From: Nemesobacter sp965204665
Lineage (GTDB): Bacteria; Desulfobacterota_D; UBA1144; Nemesobacterales; Nemesobacteraceae
DNA: 64,000 bases
NCBI GenBank assembly: GCA_965204665.1
Contig: OZ242002.1
Coordinates: forward strand, 1,916,753-1,980,752
Direction: 5' to 3'
Shown here: positions 25,839 through 33,953 of the stretch, one piece after another
Numbering within the stretch: the stretch's first letter is position 1
Layout of the letters: the number at the start of each line of letters is the position of its first letter
Translations under genes and position numbers: made by a program
Notes under the pieces: generated by a model
Told to the model about the DNA's origin: nothing
Seen by the model: the letters and a program-made list of their open reading frames with translations, nothing else
Database searches by the model: none

Positions 25839-27722
25839 CTATATTTCAATAAGTTCCTTTTCTGCTCCGCTGAGCACAGAAGAGGTTGTATCAAGACCGG
25901 CAACAGGATTCATATCGAACATAGTGATAAAATCTCCCGGATCAAGTTGCAGACCCTTACGGTAAATCTCAATATCGCCGGCCCTCCCCCTCTCAACAAT
26001 AATCGGAATCAGGTTTTCCGGAAGCGTCGCGTCAAAATTTCTTTCACTTGCCTGCTCTTTAGTAACCGGATACCGGAACACTACATACTGTTTGTCTAAA
26101 ATCTTGCCGTATAGTTTTATCATGTCGATTTTCTTACCAAAAGCAAGAGGAACTCTAAACCTTCTCATTTCTTCAATCTTTGAAGTGTCCGACATCTTGT
26201 TAATAACCGCACATGTGGTATGGGTTTTAAAGTCTATTCTTGCAAGTCTGCAGCAAAGAATATTGACATGGTCGCTTGTTGTAAGGGACAACAGAGTGTC
26301 GGAAGAAGATATTTCTGTTTTCTCAAGATGTTCCGCGGACAGACTGTTGCCAACAACGGCGTTGATGCCCTCTTCTTTTGATGCTTCGACAAGATCTCGA
26401 TTTGTATCTATAAGTCGAACTTCTTTGCCGACTCTTTTAAGCAGTTTCGCGACAAATCTTGCGAAGTCGTTAGCCCCTACTATAACCACCTTGCTGTTCG
26501 TATCATTGACACCAAGCATTCTTGCCATAAAACCTGCTGTAGCCCCCTGAAGCAGTACCGACACAGATATAGTGAGAAATACAAGCCCTTGAATCGTTTG
26601 TCCTCCTTCAATGTTTTTTTCATAAAGACTGAGACTGATTATTGAAGCTATGGACGCAGCGATTACTCCTCGAGGTGAGATGAATGAAAGAAATAGTTTT
26701 TCCCTGAACGAAAGTCCCGAATCCGCACTCAGAAGAAAAATTTCCACAGGGCGTACGACAAAAAGTAGACCTAAGACTACTAAAACTCCACTCAGACCCA
26801 AATCCGTTATGTATTCAAGTTCAAGGCTTGCAGCAAGAAAGACAAAAAGAAGTGAAATAACAAGTAAAGTGAGTTTCCCCTTGAATTTCTTCATCTCCTC
26901 TTCTTCCGGAATGTTTATATTTCCGACAATAGCCCCGGAAATAACCGCCGCCACAAGACCTGCATCCGTAGACAGAAATTCGGAGACTCCGTAGATAACG
27001 AGGGCTATAGCGAGCATGGAGAGGTCTACAAAGCCTTCCATATAGATGTAGAATCTTTTTACCGCAAGAGCCGCCGCATAACCACCTAAAATTCCAAGAA
27101 ACCCACCTAGAATGAATTTCCAAGCTATATAGACAAGTCCCTTGGCTACGCCGAGTATATAGTCGAACTGACCGAGCAAGTCCTTGTCTACCAAAACAAA
27201 ATTGGCTTCCAACAGTATCATTTCAAGTACGAAGATAGCGACCAGAGCCCCAAGCGGGTCAATTAGAACTCCCTCATATTCCAGTATGTTCTTCAGGTTG
27301 GTCCTGACTTTGATTTTTCTCATAAGCGGCTGGATAACCGTCGGGCCGGTTACTATGACCAGAGAACCGTAGAGAAAAGCCAGATCCAAGGGAAAATCGA
27401 TCAGATAGTAAGCGAGCAGCGCACCGCCGACCATCGTGATGAACATTCCTACGGTTATAAGCCGCAGTATTATGCTTCCATGGCTCATCGCCTCTTCTTT
27501 GTTCAGGTTGAGTCCCGCCTCGAAAAGAACGATCGCGACGCAGAGTTTGACTATTACTTCAAGCCCTTCGCCGAACTCTTCGGGATTTACCAGAGAAAAA
27601 AATTCCGGACCGGCGAGAATTCCGAAAACAAGAAAAAATACAATGCTTGGAAACCCTGTTCTGATCGAGAGCATCTGTCCGACCACTCCCAACAGCAAAG
27701 CTAGGGATACCATTACAAGCAA
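25839..27722 (-). CDS. Cation:proton antiporter (CPA1 type) with RCK domain
   Basis: The 627-residue protein begins with about 12 hydrophobic segments of the sodium/proton exchanger fold; the VLFEAGLNLN segment and FLSPRGVIAASIAS-like stretch are typical of CPA1. From about residue 410 a TrkA-N/RCK nucleotide-binding domain follows (VVIVGANDFARFVAKLL and a downstream acidic LIDTN), and then a TrkA-C-like domain. Such proteins exchange Na+ or K+ for H+, gated by nucleotide or ion binding. Ion specificity cannot be read from sequence. Confidence 0.88.
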   Translation of the reverse strand: MLVMVSLALLLGVVGQMLSIRTGFPSIVFFLVFGILAGPEFFSLVNPEEFGEGLEVIVKLCVAIVLFEAGLNLNKEEAMSHGSIILRLITVGMFITMVGGALLAYYLIDFPLDLAFLYGSLVIVTGPTVIQPLMRKIKVRTNLKNILEYEGVLIDPLGALVAIFVLEMILLEANFVLVDKDLLGQFDYILGVAKGLVYIAWKFILGGFLGILGGYAAALAVKRFYIYMEGFVDLSMLAIALVIYGVSEFLSTDAGLVAAVISGAIVGNINIPEEEEMKKFKGKLTLLVISLLFVFLAASLELEYITDLGLSGVLVVLGLLFVVRPVEIFLLSADSGLSFREKLFLSFISPRGVIAASIASIISLSLYEKNIEGGQTIQGLVFLTISVSVLLQGATAGFMARMLGVNDTNSKVVIVGANDFARFVAKLLKRVGKEVRLIDTNRDLVEASKEEGINAVVGNSLSAEHLEKTEISSSDTLLSLTTSDHVNILCCRLARIDFKTHTTCAVINKMSDTSKIEEMRRFRVPLAFGKKIDMIKLYGKILDKQYVVFRYPVTKEQASERNFDATLPENLIPIIVERGRAGDIEIYRKGLQLDPGDFITMFDMNPVAGLDTTSSVLSGAEKELIEI

Positions 27723-27839
27723 GAGACGGTTCCACCTTTCAGCAAGAAATGTAGGGAATTAAAAAACGTTATATTATCGTATCTTAATCTGACCATGATT
27801 CAAAAGTGAATTTTGTGGAAACCCAATAAATATCTACTG

Positions 27840-28020
27840 AATTTCTGCACCCCGAACTCGGCCTCTTCCGCTTCTCACCCCGTTTACCGCACAGTGAATT
27901 CGACAGAGTCTCCAGTCAGAAAGGAGTTCCGCAACCCGCTTCTCCAGTTCAGTGTTTCGGTCCTGTAGGGACTCTACCTTAGTCTGCAGAGACTTCTCCG
28001 CACTACGGCTGCGTTCAGGT
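27840..28020 (-). pseudogene. IS66-type transposase fragment
   Basis: On the reverse strand a segment reads RNTELEKRVAELLSDW then VNGVRSGRGRV, which aligns with RNTELEKQVEELLS and VNGAGNGRDRV of the IS66-like remnant at 33.4-33.6 kb. Frames are broken and there is no start. The rest of 27723-28208, apart from the hipBA operator at its right end, shows nothing. Confidence 0.5.
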
Positions 28021-28159
28021 CATTAGGGAACTCGTCCCGCCGGGGCTGCGCCCACTGTATTGACCATTTCGTGTTTTTAACAGGTAAAGTTCAGTTTAAT
28101 GATCAATTAGAATTTCACCCTCGAAAAAAAGAAATCTATATATTGCTTATATTAAAAAA

Positions 28160-28177
28160 AGAAATTAATATATTTCT
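28160..28177. promoter_or_regulatory. Candidate HipB operator
   Basis: A perfect inverted repeat AGAAAT-TAATAT-ATTTCT lies 32 bases before the hipB ATG in a very AT-rich stretch that should hold the promoter. A partial copy (GAAATCTATATATT) precedes it near 28131. HipB-type antitoxins autorepress through such palindromes, so this is a reasonable operator, not demonstrated. Confidence 0.4.
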
Positions 28178-28208
28178 ACTGAATTTTAAGTAGGTTGTAT
28201 ATTTCATC

Positions 28209-28532
28209 ATGAAATCACTGCTGAGTCAATTCAAGGAACGCCGTATGCATTTAGAAATGAAGCAACATGATATGCTTTTGCGTGTTGGTATGTCCCGACA
28301 GCAGTATCAGCAACTAGAGTCCAAAGGCAACCCGAGACTCAGTACACTCGAACTCATCGCCAAAGGACTGAAAAGCGAAATATTGCTGATTCCTCAAGAG
28401 AAACTAAATATGATCAAGTCGATACTTGAAGATGAAACGCTCAGCATTCAATCTACGAGAGAATCTCAGGCTGAGGACGATAAGAGTTTGTCCGATGATC
28501 CTTGGCAAGGATTGTTGGGAGATGACGAATGA
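28209..28532 (+). CDS. hipB: HipB-type antitoxin, XRE helix-turn-helix
   Basis: The 107-residue protein has a Cro/C1-type helix-turn-helix in residues about 12-60 (MKQHDMLLRVGMSRQQYQQL, then STLELIAKGLKSE) and an acidic C-terminal tail ending LGDDE. It is the antitoxin partner of the kinase encoded next and probable repressor of the pair. The stop codon overlaps the hipA start by 4 bases (ATGA). The upstream binding site is weak (AGGTTG). Confidence 0.85.
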   Translation: MKSLLSQFKERRMHLEMKQHDMLLRVGMSRQQYQQLESKGNPRLSTLELIAKGLKSEILLIPQEKLNMIKSILEDETLSIQSTRESQAEDDKSLSDDPWQGLLGDDE

Positions 28533-29800
28533 ACAGCGGGGATGACAATGAAGTAAAGGTCCTGCAGTTGACACTCCACGGCAGATTAGTCGGTTATCTC
28601 TCCGGTTTTAATAACGGTCGCAATCTGCTCAGTTTCGCGGACGAGTTCAAAAACAACCCTGACCGCCCCACATTCAGCCTGATTACTCGTCCAGAATTTC
28701 CACATTCTGAAAAAATCATGTCCAGGCCATGGATAAGAAGACAGAGACTGCATCCTGTTCTGTCTAATCTTTTACCCGAAGGCTTTCTGCGGGAATTGGT
28801 AGCGCAGAGACTAAAAGTCCATATTGATAACGAGTTCCACCTTTTCTCTTATTTGGGCGGAGACCTTCCCGGTGCGATAGTCGCAAAGCCCGTGGACCCT
28901 GAAGATGTGCCTGACAGCGTTTTGATTAAGCACGGTAAAGCAAGGGCGGTCAGATTTGACAAAGATTCACAAGGAAACAAGTTTTCATTGGCAGGTGTCC
29001 AAATGAAATTTTCCATGAAAGAAACGGATGGGCGCTACAACCTGTCAAAGGGCGATGAGCTTGGTGATTGGATTATCAAAACCCCATCCACCAAGCACAA
29101 GAATGTACCACTCAATGAATACACGACGATGGCTCTAGCTGCAATGGTCGGCATCGACATTCCAGATATCAAATTAGTCGATCTGGATAAACTCGGTACT
29201 CTGCCCCGAATCAATCTGCCTGATGAAAAGCAGGCATTCGCTATCAAACGATTTGATCGCAGCAATAATAAACGCATTCATATGGAGGACTTCGGGCAAA
29301 TACTGGTGAAGTATCCGCACGAAAAATATAACTCTGCAAACTACGAACAAATAGGAAAGGTGATTTATGAGTATTCCGGAGACGGACTGGTCGATGTCCA
29401 GCAATTCGCCCGTAGATTACTGGTCAACATATTGCTCGGCAATGGCGACGCTCATCTCAAGAACTGGAGTTTGCTGTATCAAGATTATATGACGCCGCGC
29501 CTATCTCCCGCCTATGACATCGTGTCAACAGCCGTTTATATAAAAGATGAAAGAGAATATGCACTGAATCTCGGCAAGACGAAGGAGTGGTTCAAAGTAA
29601 CTAAGGCCAACTTCGAGTCCTGGGCATACGCGGCGGGTATCCCTTGGAGAACGATTAAACCGCATATTGAGGATGTGATGGAAAAAGCCCGGTCGTTATG
29701 GTCGAATGCTTTGAAAGAGATGCCTATGGATGAAACACACAAAAACGGGTTGAAAAATCACTGGAGCAATCTGCAACGGGATTTTAGAATTGATGTGTAG
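28529..29800 (+). CDS. hipA: HipA-type serine/threonine kinase toxin
   Basis: The 423-residue protein has the HipA N-terminal domain (LHGRLVGYLSGFNNGRN), the nucleotide segment GVQMKFSM, IKTPSTKH, the catalytic loop LLGNGDAHLKNWSLLY and the metal-binding PAYDIV. In Escherichia coli HipA phosphorylates glutamyl-tRNA synthetase, halting translation and giving persistence. Catalytic Asp and Asn are all present, so the toxin looks active, with the antitoxin intact upstream. Confidence 0.9.
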   Translation: MNSGDDNEVKVLQLTLHGRLVGYLSGFNNGRNLLSFADEFKNNPDRPTFSLITRPEFPHSEKIMSRPWIRRQRLHPVLSNLLPEGFLRELVAQRLKVHIDNEFHLFSYLGGDLPGAIVAKPVDPEDVPDSVLIKHGKARAVRFDKDSQGNKFSLAGVQMKFSMKETDGRYNLSKGDELGDWIIKTPSTKHKNVPLNEYTTMALAAMVGIDIPDIKLVDLDKLGTLPRINLPDEKQAFAIKRFDRSNNKRIHMEDFGQILVKYPHEKYNSANYEQIGKVIYEYSGDGLVDVQQFARRLLVNILLGNGDAHLKNWSLLYQDYMTPRLSPAYDIVSTAVYIKDEREYALNLGKTKEWFKVTKANFESWAYAAGIPWRTIKPHIEDVMEKARSLWSNALKEMPMDETHKNGLKNHWSNLQRDFRIDV

Positions 29801-29903
29801 TAGTAAATGCCCAATCTCAGTTAGTTTCAAATAAGCGACTTGCTTTCCACACAGTTAAAACCGGTCGAAATTCCGATAATCTCGCATAGTTGAAATAAAA
29901 CTT

Positions 29904-29973
29904 CCGGGCTGAGTCGAACCGAGACCCCTGCCTGACGAAAATAACTCTGCTGCGGTGGTACACCTCAGCCCGG
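29904..29973 (-). other. tRNA-like sequence, probably a degenerate tRNA
   Basis: On the reverse strand a 70-base segment opens CCGGGCT and closes AGCCCGG, a perfect 7-bp acceptor-like pair, with GGTTCGACTC before the closing arm as in a T arm. However the T stem lacks two bases relative to a canonical one, the D arm would be a 3-base-loop hairpin, and I cannot form a 5-bp anticodon stem. I do not call it a functional tRNA. The stretch 29801-30071 holds nothing else. Confidence 0.3.
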
Positions 29974-30071
29974 ACGTCGCTGTTCAATGGGCGTTTGTTT
30001 ATATCCGTTTCTTCTTTTCTTGTCTGTTGGAACAAGACCTTGATCAGACCTACAGAGACTATAGACTGAAC

Positions 30072-30094
30072 GTAACCGTTCGGTCAAGGCGTGG
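30072..30094 (+). repeat. Left inverted end of an IS66-like element
   Basis: The sequence GTAACCGTTCGGTCAAGG plus five bases is the inverse complement, with one mismatch, of 36056-36078. IS66-family elements characteristically begin with GTAA. The two ends face each other and enclose DUF4338 and IS66 remnants, RTX2 and an IS1634 copy. See also the partial copy at 5560-5574. Confidence 0.55.
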
Positions 30095-30860
30095 TGAATG
30101 AGCGTTTTCAGCGGTTGAGGATTTGTCTCCTGTTCCTGCGAAGCGGTTTCAGCCGGATGTCCTTTTCGGGTTTGTCGGATTTATTGTACCGGTCGTAACG
30201 TCCGCGTCCTTCGGTGGTCCTGCATGTATCCATCCCGAGGCACGGTAGACCGCACCCGTGTATGTCGGAATCCCGACAAACGTTTCCATCGGCAAAGGTG
30301 TTGCTTTGTATCGTCGGCTTCACTCGGCAGGCAGGTGTCTGCACACGATGCAGAGTATATGAGATCCGAGGTCGGGGATTTGTATCCATGGAAGAATAAG
30401 GAATCTCGGATTGTCCATGACAAACGGAAGATTCCGCTCCCGCTTTCGGGATGTCCATCCGATGAAGGTGTTCCTTGTTCATCAACCACGGTACCGGATC
30501 ATCCTGAGATTTCCGACCGTTTTCCGCACAGGAGGTCAACCATGCCTCCAACCATCGAAGCCCGGTATCACTTTACCGGCAGATTCTCGGGCCATCTTCC
30601 TGTATGCGCTGCAACGGGCGAGAATCGCGTCATAGGTAGGCTTGAACAGGAGCAGCCGCCGGCTTCATGCTCTCCCACCGGGGTTCCCGGTGAAACATCC
30701 ACCCCCCCCCCCGGTCTCCGAACTGTTGAGCAACCCGGCGGTCGGGGTGTTTGTCGACTTAATACCCGTACAGTACGCGAACCCGAAAACTGATTCCGTA
30801 TCCCGTACACCTTAACAGCCGCAACCTCGCCTATGACGGGTCTGATTGATCCTGCGCCTG
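30095..30860 (-). pseudogene. DUF4338 C-terminal and IS66 remnants
   Basis: On the reverse strand 30100-30490 encodes, over several frames, the DUF4338 C-terminal parts seen complete near 32.4-32.8 kb: LVMDNPRFLILPW, GAVYRASGWIHVG-TEGRGRYD and an ending RRNRRQILNR. DUF4338 is the domain of DruA and of many transposon-borne proteins. Its 5' side is joined to IS66-like pieces (LTACAENGR near 30530; possible middle pieces to 30860). An 11-base C run lies at 30702-30712. No frame is intact. Confidence 0.6.
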
Positions 30861-30866
30861 TATCCC

Positions 30867-30893
30867 TTGACTTAGTAAGGGGGGGGGTAGAAT
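30867..30893 (+). promoter_or_regulatory. Poly-G spacer promoter of RTX2
   Basis: TTGACT (30867-30872) and TAGAAT (30888-30893) are separated by 15 bases ending in nine G (30879-30887). The -35 box and the six spacer bases TAGTAA are the same as at RTX1. The gene's ATG is 43 bases beyond the -10 box. Confidence 0.65.
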
Positions 30894-30935
30894 CAAAAAC
30901 ATGAAAGACTCTACATACTCAAAGGAGGTTGTATT

Positions 30936-32231
30936 ATGAAGTTACGTAATTTTTTAGTGTTGTTGTTTCTGCTCGGCGGAGCGGCTTTCTTCACTGCCTG
31001 TGAAGGTGATACGGGTCCGGCAGGCCCTGCAGGGAAAGACGGGGCGAAAGGAGATAAAGGGGATAAGGGAGATAAAGGAGACTCTGGAGCACCGGGAGCG
31101 ACTGGACTGCAGGGAGATCCGGGAAAGTCCTTCGGTGATCCCAGATGCGACGTGAGCAACGGTATAAATGCGCTGCCCGGTGTCTCCAATGATATCACGG
31201 GGTCTGCGGATGACGATGTCATATGCGGAAATCAGTACAAAAACACGATTAATGCCGGAGACGGCGATGATACTGTCTACGCCGGTGCCGGAAACGACAA
31301 GATAGGCGGCGGTGACGGCACGGATACGATATATGGTGAAGACGGAGATGACCACATTGATGCTCATCTTGAAGGCGACCTCTCGGGAACTACCGACGAC
31401 ATCATCTATGGCGGAGACGGCGCTGATACAATCTGGGCCACCGCCGGCGCCAACACCATCCACGGCGGAGACGGCGTCGATTACATCCGGGGTGCAGGCG
31501 GCGATGATATGATCAACGGCGATGCGGGGCGGGACGCACTTCATGGTGATGGCGGTAATGATACGATCAACGGTGGAGATGGAGGTGATGTTTTTTTTCT
31601 CGTTAACTCCGGCGCTGATACCTATAATGGCGGTGCTCCGCTGGGAACTGCTATTAGTAATGCTCTTATCGCTGATATGATAATCTTAGGCAGTATTTCT
31701 GATGCACCGAGTACAACAAAGGGTTTGAAGAGTAGTACTGTCACTTGGAATATAACTTCGACACCTGGAACCATTGATCTTTCCACGGGGTCTTTTGACG
31801 CCAGTGCTCATGGAGGAGGATCGATTGAATTTACAGGTATTGAGAATGTTTTCGGCGGAGAAGGAGATGACACTATTAATGGAGATGCCCTGGGAAATTT
31901 TCTTAGCGGGCAAGCTGGAAACGATACTATTAACGGAAAAGCCGGAAATGATAGGCTGGAAGGAAGGGAGAATAATGATACTCTTACAGGTGGTGCCGGT
32001 GCCGACACCTTTGTAATCAGATACGCGGACAGAGGCAGCAAGGATACTATTGCGGACTTTAGCGCATCCCAGAACGATATAGTTCGATTCCGGGGCTTTC
32101 CAGAAGGATCTACGTTAACAGGGTCGGGTCGCACGCTCACTGTAGGATCAGACGATTTATTTGATGTGCAGGATGACGCCACGGCAAAAGCAATCCGTGA
32201 GACACCGACCCTGTATGAATTTACAGACTGA
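30936..32231 (+). CDS. Collagen-like/RTX-repeat lipoprotein, copy 2
   Basis: The 431-residue product has a lipoprotein signal with lipobox FTAC (Cys22, then Glu), 13 collagen-like Gly-X-Y triplets rich in GDK, the conserved linker FGDPRCDVSNGINALPGVS and VICGNQY, then RTX repeats of unusual density (GGGDGTDTIYGEDGDDHI, GGDGADTIW, GGDGVDYIRGAGGDDMI). A degenerate C-terminal module ends LYEFTD. AAGGAGG lies 9 bases before the ATG. It sits inside a pair of IS66-like inverted ends and may have been carried by them. Surface calcium-binding is inferred. Confidence 0.8.
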   Translation: MKLRNFLVLLFLLGGAAFFTACEGDTGPAGPAGKDGAKGDKGDKGDKGDSGAPGATGLQGDPGKSFGDPRCDVSNGINALPGVSNDITGSADDDVICGNQYKNTINAGDGDDTVYAGAGNDKIGGGDGTDTIYGEDGDDHIDAHLEGDLSGTTDDIIYGGDGADTIWATAGANTIHGGDGVDYIRGAGGDDMINGDAGRDALHGDGGNDTINGGDGGDVFFLVNSGADTYNGGAPLGTAISNALIADMIILGSISDAPSTTKGLKSSTVTWNITSTPGTIDLSTGSFDASAHGGGSIEFTGIENVFGGEGDDTINGDALGNFLSGQAGNDTINGKAGNDRLEGRENNDTLTGGAGADTFVIRYADRGSKDTIADFSASQNDIVRFRGFPEGSTLTGSGRTLTVGSDDLFDVQDDATAKAIRETPTLYEFTD

Positions 32232-32297
32232 GTTCAATCGGTTCCGGCGAAGTTGTTTCCCCGAAAGGAACAACTTGTATTCAGTAAGTTCCGTTCG

Positions 32298-32332
32298 AAG
32301 AATCAGGGTCTCAAGAAATTGAGGCCCGGATT
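32298..32332 (+). terminator. Probable terminator after RTX2
   Basis: A long stem GAATCAGGGTCTCAA / TTGAGGCCCGGATTC with loop GAAA, two mismatches, lies 66 bases after the stop at the position equivalent to the terminators of copies 1 and 3. It lacks a strong T run. The small hairpin GTTTCCCCGAAAGGAAC precedes it at about 32257. Confidence 0.5.
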
Positions 32333-32359
32333 CCTGGAGTGAAAGTGTTTGCGGAAAAG

Positions 32360-33330
32360 CATAGAACTCCGCTTTGCAATCTTTTAACGAAGTGGTTCCT
32401 GCATGTATCCGTCTCTAGGCACGGTAGACCGCACCCGTGTATGTCGGAATCCCGACAAATGTTTCCATCAGCACAGGTGTTGCTTTGTATCGTCGGCTCC
32501 ACTAGGCGGGCAGTCGTCTACACACGATGGAGAGTATATGAGATCCCAGGTCGGGGATTTGTATCCATGGAAGAATAAGGAATCTCGGATTGTCCATGAC
32601 AAGCGGAAGATTCCGCTCCCGCTTTCCGGATCTCCATCCGATAGAGGTGTCGCACGACGCAAGTCTCCATGCGGCGGTGGAGAAGCCGAGCATGGCGAGC
32701 GGTGAACCGCTGCGGTCGTGAACAGCATAGCGCATCTGTACTCCTACCGGGGTCTTACAGCCGAGATAGTGATGACGGGCAATGAACTCGTTCATAACCT
32801 GCCTTCATGTGTGCTGCTGACCACGGTGTGTATCTGCAGAGGTCGGACATCATCAAGGGTTGTCGGAGGCGTGACCGAAGGCGGTTCCGTTTCTGCTCCG
32901 AATACGATCGGCTTCGCACGGGGTGATGCTCGGGTGGGCGCCAGCAGATTGATGATGCGTCCCGGTGCATGGCGAGCATGGTGACACGGACCGTCATATC
33001 CTTGAGTCCACCGTCGGTTCTGTACCGACCTATGCGTCTGCAGAACTCCCCGGACAGAGCCGTACGGTTCAGCCGCCCGGCCCCCGCTGTAAGAGCCCGC
33101 AGCAGACTCATCTCCTCTGTAGTGAAATCACGACCGCAGCAGCGGCATTCAATCTCTGCAGCAATGCGGGGATGGTGAATTCACACCGATGTTCCTCACT
33201 CATCAACCACGGCAACATGGTACTGATCGTCCGGAGGTTTCCCACCGTTTTCCGCACAGGCGGTCAGCCATGCCGTCAGCCGGCGAAGTACATCAATACC
33301 GTTATTCCTGACCATCTCCGGCACCGAACA
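32360..33330 (-). pseudogene. DUF4338 (DruA-like) protein gene, broken
   Basis: On the reverse strand pieces align in order with DUF4338 proteins: ALTAGAGRLNRTALSGEFCRRIG and GGLKDMTVRVTMLAMHRD (33110-32960), then in another frame WNEFIARHHYLGCKTPVGVQ and FLILPWIQIPDLGSHIL (32800-32540), then GAVYRASGWIHVG-like residues to about 32400. At least three frame changes are needed, so it is not functional. DUF4338 is found in the DruA component of Druantia defence and in transposon passengers; adjacency to IS66 remains suggests the latter. Confidence 0.6.
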
Positions 33331-33894
33331 GATCATTGCCGTTACTTCAACTTCTTCCATTCTGTCTGAACCGAAGCTCAGTCTGCGTCCTATGACAGCC
33401 CTGAGCAGAGCCTCTCCGCCGTGTTGTTGTCCTCGTCTGCGACCAGAACACGGTCTCTTCCGTTTCCCGCTCCGTTTACCGTACGAGCCTTCGACTGAAC
33501 TTCCCGGTTGGAGAGGAGTTCTTCAACCTGCTTCTCCAGTTCAGTGTTTCTGTATATCAGTATCCCTTTTCCGTAACTCATCCTTCAGATTCTTCACCTC
33601 CGCCTTTACACGGACAATATCCATTCGCAGCGACATTCCAGTGCTGCGCTTGCGGGTATCCACACCAACTTCGGCCGACATCGCCTGAAGTCTCCTGACT
33701 TCATCCGCCGACGCCGGGGGACTCTTCGCTTCAGCACGGATACGCTTCACCTCATCACGAGCCTCATCCCGCTGCTTCAAGGCACGCCGAAACCATGCTT
33801 TATAACTTCCCGTCAGACACCGCTGCTCTGTCAATGCGCGTTTAAACTGAACTTCCAGAGAAAAAACATCTGTTTTTGAACATAACCTGCTCAT
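33331..33894 (-). pseudogene. IS66-type transposase remnant, internally deleted
   Basis: The first 117 codons from 33894 form an intact coiled-coil N terminus (FKRALTEQRCLTGSYKAWFRR, RDEARDEVKRIRAE). A shifted frame continues NTELEKQVEELLS to VADEDNNTAERL, and then RRLSFGSDRMEEVEVTAMIC resembles the IS66 C-terminal block (DNN.AE..LR...LGRKNWLFAGSD). The catalytic core between is missing. It is joined to the DUF4338 remnant downstream. Confidence 0.55.
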
Positions 33895-33953
33895 AATACT
33901 TTACTTTTACCTGTTTTTCAGCTGACAGCCTGTTCATGTATATTATAATATTC

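Noticed and set aside
29904..29973. Functional tRNA on the reverse strand
   Set aside because: The anticodon stem and D arm do not form and the T stem lacks two bases; kept only as a tRNA-like relic.
30936..32231. True secreted RTX toxin with type I secretion
   Set aside because: The proteins have lipoprotein signals, no toxin domain and no adjacent ABC exporter, membrane fusion or acyltransferase genes.
32360..33330. Druantia anti-phage defence locus (DruA)
   Set aside because: The domain is present but broken, lies beside IS66 fragments and no other Druantia genes are near.
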